In this document: positions 16,274 through 25,652 of the stretch, piece by piece | How the letters are laid out: each line of letters starts with the position of its first letter | How positions within the stretch are numbered: the first letter of the stretch is position 1 | NCBI RefSeq assembly: GCF_947036855.1 | Contig: NZ_CAMQRY010000001.1 | Location: forward strand, 1-64,000 | DNA length: 64,000 nucleotides | Reading direction: 5' to 3' | Source: an uncultured Clostridium sp. | Lineage (GTDB): Bacteria; Bacillota; Clostridia; Clostridiales; Clostridiaceae | Made by a program: the position numbers and the translations under genes | The notes under the pieces: model-generated | The model's database searches: none | What the model saw: only the letters and a program-made list of their open reading frames with translations | Told to the model about the DNA's origin: nothing

Positions 16274-18925
16274 ATGGATAAAATGAATGGCCAAAATATA
16301 GCAACAACTTATGATCCAAAAGAATTTGAAGACAGATTATATGCAGAGTGGATGGAGAAAAAATACTTTACACCAAAAGCTGATAAGACTAAAAAGCCTT
16401 ATACAGTAATAATGCCACCACCAAATATAACAGGTAAATTACACCTTGGACACGCACTTGATAATACACTTCAAGATATTCTTATAAGATTTAAAAGAAT
16501 GCAAGGGTTTGAAACTTTATGGCTTCCTGGAGAAGACCATGCAAGTATCGCAACTGAAGTTAAGGTTGAGAATGAACTTATAAAGCAAGGTCTTTACAAG
16601 AAAGAAATGGGAAGAGAAGCTTTCCTTGAAAAAGTTTGGGAATGGGCAGAGGAGTATAGAGCAACTATCAGAGGTCAAGTTCAAAAACTTGGATGTTCTG
16701 CTGATTATACAAGAGATACATTCACAATGGATGAGAATGTTAGTGAAGCTGTTAGAGAAGTATTTGTAAGATTATATAAGAAAGGTCTTATATACCAAGG
16801 AAATAGAATAACTAACTGGTGTACTAAGTGTCAAACTGCTTTATCAGATGCAGAAATTGAACATGAAGAAAAAGAAGGTCACTTCTGGCATATTAAATAT
16901 CCAGTAGCTGGTTCAGATGAATTCTTAGAAATTGCTACAACAAGACCTGAAACTTTACTTGGAGATACAGCAGTTGCTGTAAACCCAGAAGATTCAAGAT
17001 ATAAGCACCTTGTTGGAAAAATGCTTATATTACCACTTGTAGGAAAAGAAATTCCAGTAATAGCAGATGATTATGTTGATGCTGAGTTTGGAACAGGAGC
17101 AGTTAAAATTACACCTGCTCATGATCCTAATGACTTTGCAGTTGGACAAAGACATGACCTTCCAATTATAAGAATTATGGATGATGCAGGAGTTATCAAT
17201 GGACTTGGTGGAAAATATCAAGGATTAGATAGATATGATGCAAGAAAAGCTATTGTTGCAGATTTAGATGCACAAGGTTTACTTGTTAAAGTTAAACCTC
17301 ATAGTCATAATGTAGGAACTCATGATAGATGTGGAGTTGTAGTTGAGCCAATCATATCAAAGCAATGGTATGTTAAAATGGAAACTCTTGCAAAACCTGC
17401 TATTGAAGTAGTTAAAGAGAAAGAACTTAAGTTTGTACCAGAAAGATTTGAAAAAACATACTTTAACTGGATGGAAAATATCCAAGATTGGTGTATTTCA
17501 AGACAATTATGGTGGGGACATAGAATACCAGTTTGGTACTGTAAAGATTGTAGTGGGATAACTGTTGCAACTGAAGCACCATCATGCTGTGAACACTGTA
17601 AATCAGAAAACTTAGAGCAAGAAACTGATGTGCTTGATACATGGTTTAGTTCAGCACTTTGGCCTTTCTCAACACTTGGATGGCCTAAGAAAACAGAAGA
17701 TTTTGATTTCTTCTATCCAACAGCTACACTTGTAACTGGTTATGATATCATATTCTTCTGGGTTGCTAGAATGATATTCTCAGGAATTGAATGTACAGGC
17801 AAAATACCATTTGATACTGTATTAATGCATGGAATAATAAGAGATGAAAATGGAATAAAAATGAGTAAATCTCTTGGTAATGGAGTAGATCCTATAGAGG
17901 TTATAGATGAAGTTGGAGCAGATGCTTTAAGATTCATGCTTATAACAGGAAATTCACCAGGAAACGATATTAGATATATTCCAAGCAGAGTTGAAGCTGC
18001 AAGAAACTTCGCTAATAAAATTTGGAATGCTTCAAGATTTGTTATGATGAACCTTGATAGAGATTTAATGGAAAAATATAAAGATAATAAAGATTATAGC
18101 TTAGCTGATAAATGGATATTATCAAGAATGAACTCAGTAGTTTCAGAAGTAACAGATAACTTAGAGAAGTTTGAGCTAGGAATAGCACTTCAAAAAGTAC
18201 ATGATTTCTTATGGACAGAGTTCTGTGATTACTATATAGAATTAGTTAAACCAGTATTATATGGTGAGGATGAAGCTGAAAAAGGAAGAGTATTTAATGT
18301 ATTATATACTGTTTTAACAACAGGACTTAAACTTCTTCACCCAGCTATGCCATTTATCACAGAAGAGATATTCACACACCTTAGCACAGAATGTGATTCA
18401 ATTACGATTTCTGCTTGGCCTGTATGTGAAGAAGCTATGGTTGATACTAAAGCAGAGAAAGATATGGAGTTCATAATGGAAGCTATAAAATCTCTTAGAA
18501 ACTTAAGAGCTGGTATGAATGTACCACCTTCAAGAAAAGCTAAGGTATTTGCATTTGCATCAGAAGAAGCTAAGGAAGCATTTAAAAATGGATCAGCTTA
18601 CCTTGAAAAACTTGCTTCAGCATCAGAAGTTGAGTTCTTAGACAATAAAGAAAACTTAGATAAAAATTTAGTTTCAGTTGTTGTTAAAGGTGGAGAGTTA
18701 TTCTTACCATTACTAGAGCTTGTTGATAAAGATCAAGAACTTGAAAGACTTGGAAATGAGAAAAAGAAATTAGAAGGTGAAATATTAAGAGTTGAGAAAA
18801 AACTTTCTAATGAAAGATTTGTAAGTAAAGCACCAGAAGCGGTTGTTGCAGAAGAAAAAGCTAAAGGTGATAAATATAAAGAAATGCTTGAAGCAGTTCT
18901 TGAAAGATTAGAAGCTTTAAAGTAA
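16274..18925 (+). CDS. valS: Valyl-tRNA synthetase
   Basis: This class I synthetase of 883 aa charges tRNA-Val. The HIGH-type motif HLGH is at 57-60 and KMSKS at 529-533. The CP1 editing domain (about 190-340) contains [13 protein letters not shown]. Two cysteine clusters (CTKC and, after CKDC, CCEHC) suggest zinc sites. The C terminus (about 815-883) is a coiled coil typical of ValRS. The ATG has AGAGGAGGA upstream. It is controlled by the T-box leader and followed after 27 bases by folC, so they probably share a transcript. Confidence 0.98.
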   Translation: MDKMNGQNIATTYDPKEFEDRLYAEWMEKKYFTPKADKTKKPYTVIMPPPNITGKLHLGHALDNTLQDILIRFKRMQGFETLWLPGEDHASIATEVKVENELIKQGLYKKEMGREAFLEKVWEWAEEYRATIRGQVQKLGCSADYTRDTFTMDENVSEAVREVFVRLYKKGLIYQGNRITNWCTKCQTALSDAEIEHEEKEGHFWHIKYPVAGSDEFLEIATTRPETLLGDTAVAVNPEDSRYKHLVGKMLILPLVGKEIPVIADDYVDAEFGTGAVKITPAHDPNDFAVGQRHDLPIIRIMDDAGVINGLGGKYQGLDRYDARKAIVADLDAQGLLVKVKPHSHNVGTHDRCGVVVEPIISKQWYVKMETLAKPAIEVVKEKELKFVPERFEKTYFNWMENIQDWCISRQLWWGHRIPVWYCKDCSGITVATEAPSCCEHCKSENLEQETDVLDTWFSSALWPFSTLGWPKKTEDFDFFYPTATLVTGYDIIFFWVARMIFSGIECTGKIPFDTVLMHGIIRDENGIKMSKSLGNGVDPIEVIDEVGADALRFMLITGNSPGNDIRYIPSRVEAARNFANKIWNASRFVMMNLDRDLMEKYKDNKDYSLADKWILSRMNSVVSEVTDNLEKFELGIALQKVHDFLWTEFCDYYIELVKPVLYGEDEAEKGRVFNVLYTVLTTGLKLLHPAMPFITEEIFTHLSTECDSITISAWPVCEEAMVDTKAEKDMEFIMEAIKSLRNLRAGMNVPPSRKAKVFAFASEEAKEAFKNGSAYLEKLASASEVEFLDNKENLDKNLVSVVVKGGELFLPLLELVDKDQELERLGNEKKKLEGEILRVEKKLSNERFVSKAPEAVVAEEKAKGDKYKEMLEAVLERLEALK

Positions 18926-18952
18926 TTTAAAATTAATATAGGAGGGGAATTT

Positions 18953-20245
18953 ATGAGGTATGAAGAGGCTATGGAATATATAGCTAGCACTTCACGCTTT
19001 GGTATGAATTTTGGTCTAGATAGAGTTAAAGCTATGCTTTCTCATCTAGGCAACCCACAAAATGATTTTAAATGTATTCATATTGCAGGTACGAATGGTA
19101 AAGGTTCAACAACTGCTATGATTTCTTCAATTTTAAAAGAGGAGGGGTATACAATAGGAATGTATACCTCTCCTTATTTAGAAGAATTTGAAGAAAGAAT
19201 ACAAGTAAATGGGGTAAATATACCAAAAGAGAAGTTAGCAAGTCTTGTAACAGAAATAAAAGATATTATTGAGAGCGTAATAGCAGATGGTTTTGATGAC
19301 CCTACACAATTTGAAATTATAACAACACTTATGTTTTTATATTTTTCAAGAGAAAAAATTGATTATGCAGTTATAGAAGTAGGACTTGGAGGAAGACTTG
19401 ATGCTACGAATGTTATAGATAATCCACTAATTAGTGTGATAGCTTCAATAAGCAAAGACCATATGAATATACTTGGTAATACTATAAAAGAGATTGCATT
19501 TGAGAAGTGTGGGATAATTAAAAATACTTCTGTTATTTCATATCCACAAGTAAGTGAAGCTATGGAAGTTATAGAAGAAGTTTGCATAAAAAGAGGCGTA
19601 ACTCTTATAAAAACAAATTTAGGTGATATAAAAGAAGTAGTAAGTAATAAAGAGAGAAATACTCAAATTATAACTTATAATTTAAATGGTAGAGAAGTTG
19701 AAGTTGAACATACTCTTCTTGGTGATCATCAGGTGAAAAATACACTTGTAGCAATTAATGTTATTGATGAATTTTCAAAAAAAGTTAGGAAAATATCTGA
19801 TGATACAATAAAAAATGGACTATCTAAAGCAAAATGGATTGGTAGAATGGAAGTTATGAAAAAAACTCCTCTTGTAGTAATTGATGGTGCTCATAATCTT
19901 GATGGTATAAATAGTCTTAAAAATTCAGTATCTAAGTATTTTAACTATAAAAATATAATTTTAGTTCTTGGAATACTTGGAGATAAAGAAGTTGAAAAAA
20001 TGGTTTCTGATATATCAGAGATTTCAAAATTTATTATTTTAACAGAACCTCATAATGATAGAGCTAAAAGTATAGATGAAATGGGTGAATATCTAGAAAA
20101 GCTTGAAAAACCATATGAGAAAATTTTAGACTATGAAAAAGCTTATAAAAAAGCATTAGAAATTGCAGGAAAAGATGATTTAATTCTTGTATGTGGTTCA
20201 CTATATATGATTGGTGATATGAGAACTGTAATCAAAAATTCTTAA
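18953..20245 (+). CDS. folC: Bifunctional folylpolyglutamate synthase/dihydrofolate synthase
   Basis: This ATP-dependent Mur-ligase-family enzyme adds glutamate to dihydropteroate and folates. The 430-aa protein has the P-loop GTNGKGST (46-53), the YTSPYLEEFEERI block (about 64-76), a central AVIEVGLGGRLDATN region and DGAHN in the C-terminal ligase domain. GGAGGGG precedes the ATG by five bases. It lies directly downstream of valS, an arrangement widely conserved in Firmicutes, and probably shares the T-box control. Confidence 0.96.
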   Translation: MRYEEAMEYIASTSRFGMNFGLDRVKAMLSHLGNPQNDFKCIHIAGTNGKGSTTAMISSILKEEGYTIGMYTSPYLEEFEERIQVNGVNIPKEKLASLVTEIKDIIESVIADGFDDPTQFEIITTLMFLYFSREKIDYAVIEVGLGGRLDATNVIDNPLISVIASISKDHMNILGNTIKEIAFEKCGIIKNTSVISYPQVSEAMEVIEEVCIKRGVTLIKTNLGDIKEVVSNKERNTQIITYNLNGREVEVEHTLLGDHQVKNTLVAINVIDEFSKKVRKISDDTIKNGLSKAKWIGRMEVMKKTPLVVIDGAHNLDGINSLKNSVSKYFNYKNIILVLGILGDKEVEKMVSDISEISKFIILTEPHNDRAKSIDEMGEYLEKLEKPYEKILDYEKAYKKALEIAGKDDLILVCGSLYMIGDMRTVIKNS

Positions 20246-20336
20246 ATTTGAGTAAATTATTAAAGTCTTAGTAATGATATAGTTAATATATTATGATAAG
20301 ATTTAAGTAATAATAGATTTAAAAGGGGGGAGATTT

Positions 20337-20975
20337 ATGAGTGATGAAATGAATTTTTATACACTAGGTGAAGAAATAGCTAATGCTATAACTCATGGTG
20401 TTGGACTATTACTTGCAATTGCAGGTGCTGTGGTACTTATAATAATGGCTGCCTTTACAGGAGATCCATATAAAATAGTTAGTGTTAGCATATATGGAGC
20501 ATCATTAATTATACTTTATCTAGGTTCTACACTGTATCATAGTATACCAGGAAAAACTTGCAAAAAAGTTTTTAGAATTATAGATCATTCATCTATATTT
20601 ATTTTAATAGCTGGTTCATATACACCATTTATGCTTATTGTTTTAAGAGATGGACTGGGATGGTATATGCTTGGTAGTGTTTGGGTAATTACAATTCTTG
20701 GAGTGGTTTTAAAAGCTGTTTGCTTGAATAGATTTACTAAAGTATCAACATATTTATATATTTTAATGGGATGGCTTATAGTTATTGATATTAAAGGATT
20801 ATATAATGGGGTTGATATGACAACGCTTGTTCTGCTTGTATGTGGAGGTCTTTCATATACATCAGGGTGTATATTTTTTGCAAAAGATAATTGGAGATAT
20901 AACCATTCAATATGGCATATATTTGTTATGATTGGAAGTATATTCCACTATTTTGCAATTATGAAAATAGTATAG
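20337..20975 (+). CDS. Hemolysin III/PAQR family membrane protein
   Basis: This 212-aa protein has seven predicted membrane helices. Conserved residues of the HlyIII/PAQR superfamily are seen: GEEIANAITHGVG near the N terminus, STLYHS, DHSSIFILIAGSYTPF and the C-terminal HSIWHIFVMIGS followed by HY. The His and Asp residues form a metal site in PAQR hydrolases. Bacterial members (YqfA/TrhA) affect membrane homeostasis; a haemolytic role should not be assumed. GGGGGGAG precedes the ATG. Confidence 0.93.
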   Translation: MSDEMNFYTLGEEIANAITHGVGLLLAIAGAVVLIIMAAFTGDPYKIVSVSIYGASLIILYLGSTLYHSIPGKTCKKVFRIIDHSSIFILIAGSYTPFMLIVLRDGLGWYMLGSVWVITILGVVLKAVCLNRFTKVSTYLYILMGWLIVIDIKGLYNGVDMTTLVLLVCGGLSYTSGCIFFAKDNWRYNHSIWHIFVMIGSIFHYFAIMKIV

Positions 20976-20976
20976 T

Positions 20977-21012
20977 AAAAAACTCGTAGATTTAAAATCT
21001 ACGAGTTTTTGT
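20977..21012. terminator. Bidirectional terminator
   Basis: The stem AAAACTCGTAGATT pairs with its complement around a short AT loop and is followed by a T run. It separates the PAQR gene from the convergent membrane protein gene. Confidence 0.88.
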
Positions 21013-21418
21013 TGTATATTAAGTAAATTGTTATAGATGCTAAAAGTGTAGCAATCATATCAAAAATATCAAAAGGACTATTTATAAAAAAGTGATGGAT
21101 AATTTCTGATATAAATCCAAGTACAAAAATTGAAGTAATAATTATAATAGAATCTCTTTTAGTGCAGATAGACTTTTTAAAAAATAAATTTTTAAAAAAT
21201 ACAAAAAATAAAAATGGTGCAAATAAATTAGGGGCAATACCAAGAAAAAATCTTATAGGTAAATAGTTTATAAGAGTAGTTTCTCTTAATAGTCCACAAG
21301 CAAGCCATAAAACACCTATAAAGATTAATAAATTATCTTTTGAGTTTGATATAGTACCATTACTAAAGTTAAGAGTCTTTAGAGATAGTTTATCAAAAAA
21401 ATTAGATTTGTTTTTCAT
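20999..21418 (-). CDS. Small membrane protein, possibly VanZ-like
   Basis: This 139-aa protein has about four hydrophobic segments and a basic N-terminal tail. The C-terminal arrangement (GFISEIIHHFF, then SPFDIFDMIATLLASITIYL) resembles VanZ/DUF2809-type proteins, where an acidic residue pair lies before the last helix. The resemblance is weak and no function is proposed. An AGGAG lies 13 bases before the ATG, longer than usual. It is flanked by terminators on both sides and so is probably monocistronic. Confidence 0.65.
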   Translation of the reverse strand: MKNKSNFFDKLSLKTLNFSNGTISNSKDNLLIFIGVLWLACGLLRETTLINYLPIRFFLGIAPNLFAPFLFFVFFKNLFFKKSICTKRDSIIIITSIFVLGFISEIIHHFFINSPFDIFDMIATLLASITIYLIYNKNS

Positions 21419-21462
21419 AAATTATTGATAACTCCTTTACTAAATATTTATTTAAATATATG

Positions 21463-21495
21463 AAAAGACAGAAGTAAAAATTACTTCTGTCTTTT
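21463..21495 (-). terminator. Terminator of the AI-2E family gene
   Basis: A perfect 15-bp stem (AAAAGACAGAAGTAA with its complement) has a 3-base loop and ends in TTTT on the minus strand. It lies 48 bases after the AI-2E stop codon. Confidence 0.8.
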
Positions 21496-21542
21496 GCTTA
21501 AGTGATAATATTAGATTTCATATTTAATAGATATTTAAGTTA

Positions 21543-22670
21543 TTACCTATTAATATGTTCATCTGTTTTTTTTAGTGCTTTTTTATTTTTTAATCTATAG
21601 TCTAAATATCTAACTGCATAGTTTCGGATTAGTGCAGCAATTGGAACACTTATAAACATTCCAAGAATTCCACCAAGTCCACCACCTACTGTTACAGCAA
21701 AAATGATAAGTAGTGGAGAAACTCCAACTTTATCACCAAGTATTTTAGGTCCTAGATACCATCCGTCAAATTGTTGAAGAAGGAAGATAAAGAATAAAAC
21801 CCATATTGCCATAGTAGGGCTTACAAACAGTGTTAAGATGAATGCTGGAACCATACCTATAAATGGCCCAAAGTAAGGTATCATATTTGTAATACCAACT
21901 ATTAGAGCTATTAATGCAGCAAACGGTGCTTGCATTAGAAGTAATCCAACATAACACATAATTCCGATTATAAGAGAATCTATTGTTTTACCAACAATGA
22001 ATCTTGAAAATAAATAGTTAGAGTCTTCTAAAAAGTCTAATGCGAATTTAGCTTTATTATTTGAGAATAAAGCATTTACCACTTTTTTAGTACCATCTAT
22101 AAGTTTATCTTTTTCAGCTAACATATATATTGAGATAATAAATCCAAATATAAATTTAACAAATGAAGATGTGAAAGCAATAGTTTGACCAACTAATGTT
22201 CCAGCAAATCCAGCAAAAGCACTACTTACAGCTTTGAATGTATCAAGAACTGAAGATTCAAGTTTTTGTGAGATTTCAGGTGAACTTTTACTAAAGTCAG
22301 TGAAAAACTCTGTTATAAAACTTTCGGCCGTATGCATATAAGCAGTTATATTATCTGCTAAATCAGATAAGCTATTAAGTATAGTCGGAAGTATTACAAG
22401 TAATAAGAATATAAATACTATAACAGTAACTATATAGCATATTAGAATACTAAGACTACGTTTAAGTTTAAACTTTTTCTCGATAAATAGCATAAGTGGG
22501 TTTAATAAATATGCTATTCCAAATGCCCAAAAGAATGGAGTCAAGATTGAAAGCATATCTGCAAAGAAACCTTTAAAGATAATTTCAATACTAAATACTG
22601 TTTTTAATATTAATATAGAAATTAATATTATTGGAATTAAATTAAAGTGTAATTTGAATTTTTTAAACAA
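21543..22670 (-). CDS. AI-2E/PerM family permease
   Basis: This 375-aa membrane protein has about eight helices. The family signatures are the central loop with GFAGTLVGQTI, and the C-terminal block NMIPYFGPFIGMVPAFIL followed by GPKILGDKVGVSPLLIIFAV and GGILGMFISVPIAALIR. Members export small molecules or act as Na+/H+ antiporters; the AI-2 role applies to only a few. The start is TTG with AAGGGGGA eight bases upstream. The DUF4364 gene lies 27 bases upstream in the same direction, so they probably form an operon. Confidence 0.92.
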   Translation of the reverse strand: MFKKFKLHFNLIPIILISILILKTVFSIEIIFKGFFADMLSILTPFFWAFGIAYLLNPLMLFIEKKFKLKRSLSILICYIVTVIVFIFLLLVILPTILNSLSDLADNITAYMHTAESFITEFFTDFSKSSPEISQKLESSVLDTFKAVSSAFAGFAGTLVGQTIAFTSSFVKFIFGFIISIYMLAEKDKLIDGTKKVVNALFSNNKAKFALDFLEDSNYLFSRFIVGKTIDSLIIGIMCYVGLLLMQAPFAALIALIVGITNMIPYFGPFIGMVPAFILTLFVSPTMAIWVLFFIFLLQQFDGWYLGPKILGDKVGVSPLLIIFAVTVGGGLGGILGMFISVPIAALIRNYAVRYLDYRLKNKKALKKTDEHINR

Positions 22671-22697
22671 AATTTGTCCCCCTTTGATGTAGCGTAG

Positions 22698-23222
22698 TTA
22701 CTCTATAAGAGCTTCCATTATTTTAGTATATATAACTGATGAATTACCTTTCCACTTAGAACATAATTCCTTAGCCTGTGCCTTTGTTGGAACACTAACA
22801 TTTAAATCGAGCAACGTACAATTCCCCTCAATTGCTTTTAGATTTACTGAAAATGAATCATTATTATCTGGAGTATAGTCGGCAAATATGTTAAGTTCAT
22901 TTTTTATTGAATCTATTTGCTCAGAAAGATAGTCATCTATTGATTTAATCTTTCCAGGAGATAGCCTGTCATTGAATAAGTCAAGAACAGAATCACCTTT
23001 CTTTGTAAGAAGGACAAGTTCCTTGTTATCAGTTACTTCTAGTTTAATAAAGTTAGACTTTTCTAACTCTGCTATATACTGTTGAAGTGTAAAATAGTTA
23101 ATAAAACTATGTTCTAAAACTATATCAGTAAGCTTTGAATTAGATATAGTATATCGTATAGATTTTATTATATATAAAAGTAAAAGCTTATTTTCTGCAA
23201 GTTCTACAGTGTTATCATACAT
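22698..23222 (-). CDS. DUF4364 family protein (winged-helix-like)
   Basis: The 174-aa protein matches the clostridial DUF4364 family. It has an N-terminal winged-helix-like region (ENKLLLLYIIKSIRYTISN, then FINYFTLQQYIAELEKSNF, about 1-80) and a C-terminal alpha/beta part ending in the LCSKWKGNSSVIYTKIM segment. A DNA-binding role is plausible but unproven. The ATG at 23222 is ten bases after GGAGG; a TTG ten codons upstream precedes the ribosome binding site and is unlikely. It is divergent from the pdaB-like gene and cotranscribed with the permease. Confidence 0.85.
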   Translation of the reverse strand: MYDNTVELAENKLLLLYIIKSIRYTISNSKLTDIVLEHSFINYFTLQQYIAELEKSNFIKLEVTDNKELVLLTKKGDSVLDLFNDRLSPGKIKSIDDYLSEQIDSIKNELNIFADYTPDNNDSFSVNLKAIEGNCTLLDLNVSVPTKAQAKELCSKWKGNSSVIYTKIMEALIE

Positions 23223-23283
23223 TTCTTTTTTTCCTCCATAACCTTGATACAATACTTAAAATAATTATAGCACATAATTAAAG

Positions 23284-23313
23284 GTATAAGAAGAATATTT
23301 AAAAGTCAAAATA
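23284..23313 (+). promoter_or_regulatory. Candidate sigma-G promoter of the pdaB-like gene
   Basis: GTATA (-35, fits GHATR) and CAAAATA (-10, one mismatch to CATNHTA) are separated by 18 bases. They place the transcript start about 18 bases before the ATG. Forespore expression fits a sporulation deacetylase. Confidence 0.35.
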
Positions 23314-23337
23314 AGTATGAAAGAGAGGTTTTATGTT

Positions 23338-24084
23338 ATGATAAAAAAAATCAAAAAAAGTTTAATTACAGTTTTAATATTATTATCTTTTAGTAATGTA
23401 AGCATATTTGCACAAGGTACAGATCAAAGAGATAAAGTTCCAATTTTTTCTGTTGATACAAGCGAAAAAAAAATAGCTTTAACATTTGATATAAATTGGG
23501 CAGATGATGATAAGCTTTATGAAATTTTAGGTGTATTAAATAAATATGATGTGAAAAGCACATTTTTTGTTATTGGAAAATGGGTAGAATATCCTGAAGA
23601 TAAAAGTCAACAAATAAGAGATATTTTTAATGCAGGGCATGAGATTGGAAATCACAGTTATAAACATCCGAACTTTTTGCAAATAAACGGAAAACAAATT
23701 GCAAATGAACTAGGAAAGGCTAATGAAATAATATATGATATAACTGGAAAGAGGTGTAATACCTTTAGATTTCCATCAGGATATTATTCAAGTGAAGCTG
23801 TTCAGATAGCAAATTCTATGGGATTTAAATCTGTGCAGTGGAGTAAAGATAGTTTAGATTGGATGAATAAAAGTTTAGAAAGTGAATATAACAGAGTTAT
23901 GAAAGATATAGGATCAGGTGATATTGTATTATTTCATAATAATGGTAAGTTTACACCCAATAATTTAAATAGAATAATACCAGAATTACAAAAACAAGGA
24001 TATAAGCTAGTTACAGTTGACGAAATACTATATAAAGAGGGTTTTTATGTAGACAAAAATGGTAAACAATTTAAAATAAGTTAA
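23338..24084 (+). CDS. pdaB: Sporulation polysaccharide deacetylase, PdaB-like
   Basis: This secreted or membrane-anchored NodB-fold protein of 248 aa has an N-terminal signal/anchor (lysines then about 20 hydrophobic residues). Motif 1 is IALTFDINWADDD, in the PdaB style rather than TFDDG. The zinc-binding motif is GNHSYKHPNF, motif 3 is FRFPSGYYSSE, then WSKDSLDW and IVLFHNNG. PdaB acts late in spore formation and affects cortex integrity. GAGAGG precedes the second in-frame ATG (23338), which is preferred over 23317. A possible sigma-G promoter lies upstream. The symbol is by family resemblance. Confidence 0.85.
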   Translation: MIKKIKKSLITVLILLSFSNVSIFAQGTDQRDKVPIFSVDTSEKKIALTFDINWADDDKLYEILGVLNKYDVKSTFFVIGKWVEYPEDKSQQIRDIFNAGHEIGNHSYKHPNFLQINGKQIANELGKANEIIYDITGKRCNTFRFPSGYYSSEAVQIANSMGFKSVQWSKDSLDWMNKSLESEYNRVMKDIGSGDIVLFHNNGKFTPNNLNRIIPELQKQGYKLVTVDEILYKEGFYVDKNGKQFKIS

Positions 24085-24147
24085 CAAACATTACATTGAA
24101 TAAATACCTTTATTTGTTTATAATGGAAAAGTAAAGAAAATTAATGG

Positions 24148-24178
24148 TTGATACAAAAGAAGTGAAAATCCGTATCAA
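24148..24178 (+). other. Inverted repeat upstream of the SSB-like gene
   Basis: Perfect 7-base arms TTGATAC and GTATCAA enclose 17 bases, 56 bases before the start codon. It could be a leader hairpin or an operator. It has no T run and is not a terminator. Confidence 0.3.
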
Positions 24179-24233
24179 AAAATAACTGATTACGAAATTT
24201 ACTAAACACATTGGGGAGAGGGGTTAAGTTAAC

Positions 24234-24926
24234 ATGGATAATTTAATGTTAAACAATAAGATTTATTTAGAGGGGACTATACTTTCAGAGCTTGAATATA
24301 GTCATGAAATGTATGGGGAAAAATTTTATACTTTTGATTTAGAAGTTATGAGACTTAGTGATTCAAAGGATAAACTTAATATCACAATTTCAGAAAGATT
24401 AATTTCAGAATATGATTTAGAGGTTGGTAAGGACATAATTGTTGAGGGGCAATTAAGAAGTTACAATAAATTCCTTGGTGGAAATAATAAGCTTATATTA
24501 ACTGTATTTGCAAGAAATATAGAGAGTTGTTTAGAAAGAAGTAAAAATCCAAATGAAATATATTTAGATGGGTTTATATGTAAAGATCCTATTTATAGAA
24601 CAACACCTTTTGGAAGAGAAATAGCAGATGTATTACTTGCTGTAAACAGAAGCTATAACAAATCTGATTATATTCCTACAATAGCTTGGGGAAGAAATTC
24701 AAGATTTTGTAAATCATTAGAAGTTGGAGATAATATAAGAGTTTGGGGTAGACTTCAAAGTAGAGAATATCAAAAGAAGATATCTGAAACAGAAGTAATA
24801 AAGAAAATAGCTTATGAAGTATCTATATCAAAAATGGAAAAAGTATCAGATGAAGAAATTGCTCCAGATGAAGCAATAAATGATGTAGTAACAGAAAAAG
24901 TTATAATTAGTGAAGAAATAATATAA
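24234..24926 (+). CDS. SSB-like protein with two OB-fold domains
   Basis: This 230-aa protein appears to hold two single-stranded DNA-binding OB folds in tandem. The first (about 1-100) starts NNKIYLEGTILSELEYSHE and includes VGKDIIVEGQLRSY. The second (about 105-200) starts NEIYLDGFICKDPIYRTTPF and includes TIAWGRNSRFCKSLEVGDNI and VWGRLQSREYQKK. Both show the SSB pattern of VxGxLRS-type strand followed by basic residues. The usual SSB is one domain plus an acidic tail; here the C-terminal tail is acidic but lacks the DDDIPF end. It is distinct from the replicative SSB and may be a clostridial regulator or DNA-binding protein. Confidence 0.8.
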   Translation: MDNLMLNNKIYLEGTILSELEYSHEMYGEKFYTFDLEVMRLSDSKDKLNITISERLISEYDLEVGKDIIVEGQLRSYNKFLGGNNKLILTVFARNIESCLERSKNPNEIYLDGFICKDPIYRTTPFGREIADVLLAVNRSYNKSDYIPTIAWGRNSRFCKSLEVGDNIRVWGRLQSREYQKKISETEVIKKIAYEVSISKMEKVSDEEIAPDEAINDVVTEKVIISEEII

Positions 24927-24937
24927 TGTTTTATATA

Positions 24938-24971
24938 AAGGTCAGAATTTAAATTCTGACCTTATTTTTTT
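24938..24971 (+). terminator. Intrinsic terminator after the SSB-like gene
   Basis: A 26-base perfect palindrome (AAGGTCAGAATTT and its complement) is followed by a T-rich run. Confidence 0.88.
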
Positions 24972-25066
24972 GCTTTTATTTATGGGAAAAATATATAGTA
25001 TATACTGACTTAAATTTTGTGTTATTATAAATTCTAGAAAAAACTTTGAAATAAGGAGAATATATT

Positions 25067-25597
25067 ATGCTTAAAAGAGGATATACACAAGTTTATACAG
25101 GTGATGGAAAAGGAAAAACAACAGCAGCTATGGGGCTTGCATTTAGAGCAGCTGGTAATAAAATGAATGTTTATATAGTGCAATTTTTAAAAGCTTGGAA
25201 AACAGGGGAGCTTGATTCAATAGACAAAATTGATAATATAAGTTTATTTAGATTTCAAACTATAAAAAAATTTACTTGGGATTTAAATGAAGAAGAACTT
25301 ATAGAATATAAAAGAGAAACTAGAGAGGCATATTTTTTTGCAAAAGAGTGTGTGGAACAAAGAAAATGTGACATTTTAATTTTAGATGAGATAATGGGTG
25401 CTTTCCATGGTGGATTTATCACAGAAGAAGAGATTGTATATTTAATAGATAATAAAAGTGATAATATGGAGCTTGTTTTAACAGGAAGAAATGTACCAGA
25501 GAAAGTTTTTGAAAAAGCTGACCTTGTAACAGAAATGAAGCCTTTAAAACACTATATGGATAAGGGTGTAAATGCAAGACTTGGAATAGAGTTTTAA
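25067..25597 (+). CDS. cobO: ATP:corrinoid adenosyltransferase (CobO/BtuR family)
   Basis: This 176-aa enzyme transfers the adenosyl group from ATP to cob(I)alamin or cob(I)yrinic acid diamide. The P-loop GDGKGKTT is at 12-19 and is followed by AAMGLAFRAAG. Further family blocks are VQFLKAWKTGELDSI, CDILILDEIMGAFHGGFI and LVLTGRNVPEKVFEKADLVTEM. It stands alone between terminators, with no cobalamin synthesis genes near it, so it probably serves salvage of imported corrinoids. The start ATG follows AAGGAG. Confidence 0.93.
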   Translation: MLKRGYTQVYTGDGKGKTTAAMGLAFRAAGNKMNVYIVQFLKAWKTGELDSIDKIDNISLFRFQTIKKFTWDLNEEELIEYKRETREAYFFAKECVEQRKCDILILDEIMGAFHGGFITEEEIVYLIDNKSDNMELVLTGRNVPEKVFEKADLVTEMKPLKHYMDKGVNARLGIEF

Positions 25598-25601
25598 AAG
25601 A

Positions 25602-25649
25602 AAAAGCACTATTAAATCTATTATTGTAGATTTAATAGTGCTTTTATTT
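25602..25649. terminator. Bidirectional terminator between cobO and dapB
   Basis: A perfect 19-bp stem (AAAAGCACTATTAAATCTA with its complement) has a 6-base loop and A/T runs on both sides. Confidence 0.92.
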
Positions 25650-25652
25650 TGC

